Positions 63,456 to 64,000 of a DNA stretch of 64,000 nucleotides are shown piece after piece. Origin of the DNA: an uncultured Paracoccaceae bacterium (GTDB lineage: Bacteria; Pseudomonadota; Alphaproteobacteria; Rhodobacterales; Rhodobacteraceae); contig CANMEQ010000001.1 of the NCBI GenBank assembly GCA_947497065.1, forward strand, positions 124,001 through 188,000, read 5' to 3'. The translations under genes were made by a program, and so were the position numbers. The notes under the pieces were generated by a model. The model was not told where the DNA came from and searched no databases. It worked only from the letters and a program-made list of their open reading frames with translations. Position 1 is the first letter of the stretch; every line of letters starts with the position of its first letter.

Positions 63456-64000
63456 ATGAACAACGGAATTTTCATTGGTGGGGGTGGCGAAGGCTACGGC
63501 GAGGCGCAGCAGTTGCTGTTGGAATATGCCAACCGTCACGGGCTGATCGCGGGGGCCACGGGCACCGGTAAAACAGTGACGCTGCAGATTTTGGCGGAAG
63601 GGTTTTCAGCCGCGGGCGTCCCTGTGTTTTTGTCCGACGTGAAGGGGGACCTTTCGGGGTTGGCAAAATCGGGCACCGCGGATTTCAAGCTGCACGCGCC
63701 ATTTATGGAACGGGCCGAAACGATCGGGTTGGATTTGCAGTATGATGCGTTTCCAGTGACGTTTTGGGATTTGTTGGGCGAACAGGGGCATCCCGTGCGC
63801 ACGACGGTTGCCGAGATGGGGCCGCTTTTGCTGTCCACGTTGATGGGGCTGACCGAAGCGCAAGAAGGCGTTTTGAATGTGGCGTTCCGTGTGGCCGACG
63901 AAGAGGGGCTGCCGCTGCTTGATTTGGAAGATTTGCAGTCTTTGTTGGTTTGGGTTGGCCAGAACAGCAAGGATTTGTCGTTGCGTTATGGCAATATTTC
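63456..64000 (+). CDS. HerA-like (DUF853) ATPase, 3' end cut by window
   Basis: The first 181 residues of a DUF853/HerA-family ATPase. Walker A is HGLIAGATGTGKTVTLQILAEGF near residue 30 and SDVKGDLSGLAK follows as the next family motif. The family is usually about 500 residues and is thought to act as a hexameric DNA translocase, though its role in bacteria is unsettled. ATG at 63456 with GGGGA upstream is preferred; an ATG at 63426 would add ten residues. Confidence 0.88.
   Translation, partial: MNNGIFIGGGGEGYGEAQQLLLEYANRHGLIAGATGTGKTVTLQILAEGFSAAGVPVFLSDVKGDLSGLAKSGTADFKLHAPFMERAETIGLDLQYDAFPVTFWDLLGEQGHPVRTTVAEMGPLLLSTLMGLTEAQEGVLNVAFRVADEEGLPLLDLEDLQSLLVWVGQNSKDLSLRYGNI

Overview
The window reads as chromosome of a marine alphaproteobacterium of the Rhodobacteraceae (Roseobacter group). 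The pointers are a trgA-trgB-cysK tellurite-resistance cluster like that of Rhodobacter sphaeroides, an IscR with a single cysteine (the Rhodobacterales type), a recA promoter carrying the alphaproteobacterial SOS box GAAC-N7-GAAC, an Irr-type iron box in front of a suf operon, and an IalB-family protein. The assignment rests on gene content and motifs only.

Layout. 1-7370 (+): cyclopropane fatty acid synthase (cut at its 5' end), then a tightly overlapping run trgA-trgB-cysK-mscS-alaX-small membrane protein, closed by tRNA-Ser(GGA). 7519-17683: a probable 10-kb genomic island. The last 14 bases of the tRNA-Ser gene recur exactly at 17670-17683. Between the copies lie a secreted seven-blade RCC1-like protein, an unknown secreted protein, a Tat-exported multicopper oxidase, a divergent OmpR/EnvZ-type two-component pair, a small potassium channel, an SRPBCC protein, a CrtC/AttH-like protein and an AIF/FSP1-like flavoprotein divergent from a MerR regulator. 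No integrase remains. 17684-19584: decaying catabolic DNA, with an intact BKACE-family gene between remnants of an AEC transporter and a Gfo/Idh/MocA dehydrogenase.

19585-27924: a D-amino-acid-oxidase-like flavoprotein, the cytochrome bo3 ubiquinol oxidase operon cyoABCD with SURF1 (no cyoE here), an MFS transporter and a sulfotransferase. 28042-40780: recA and alaS, then a long minus-strand series of typA, an SMR pump, two tandem YitT paralogues, icd, a CobW-type GTPase behind a perfect 24-bp Zur-like palindrome, a double HD-domain phosphohydrolase, a small unknown protein and an alpha/beta hydrolase.

40836-50732: the suf Fe-S cluster operon: iscR, a NifS-like desulfurase, sufB, three inserted genes (FkbM methyltransferase, a methyltransferase-like protein, a membrane protein), sufC, sufD, two Yip1-family membrane proteins and sufS. 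Its promoter overlaps a perfect Irr-type box, so it appears to be under both iron (Irr) and Fe-S (IscR) control. It ends at tRNA-Arg(CCG).

51210-64000: a PAS-GGDEF-EAL protein, a TetR regulator divergent from a two-subunit IorAB-type molybdenum hydroxylase, two cell-wall proteins (DUF882/YcbK and an L,D-transpeptidase), an unusual lpxD-acyl carrier protein-ketoacyl synthase cassette, IalB, two minus-strand terminators that hint at small transcripts, and the start of a HerA-like ATPase cut by the window end.
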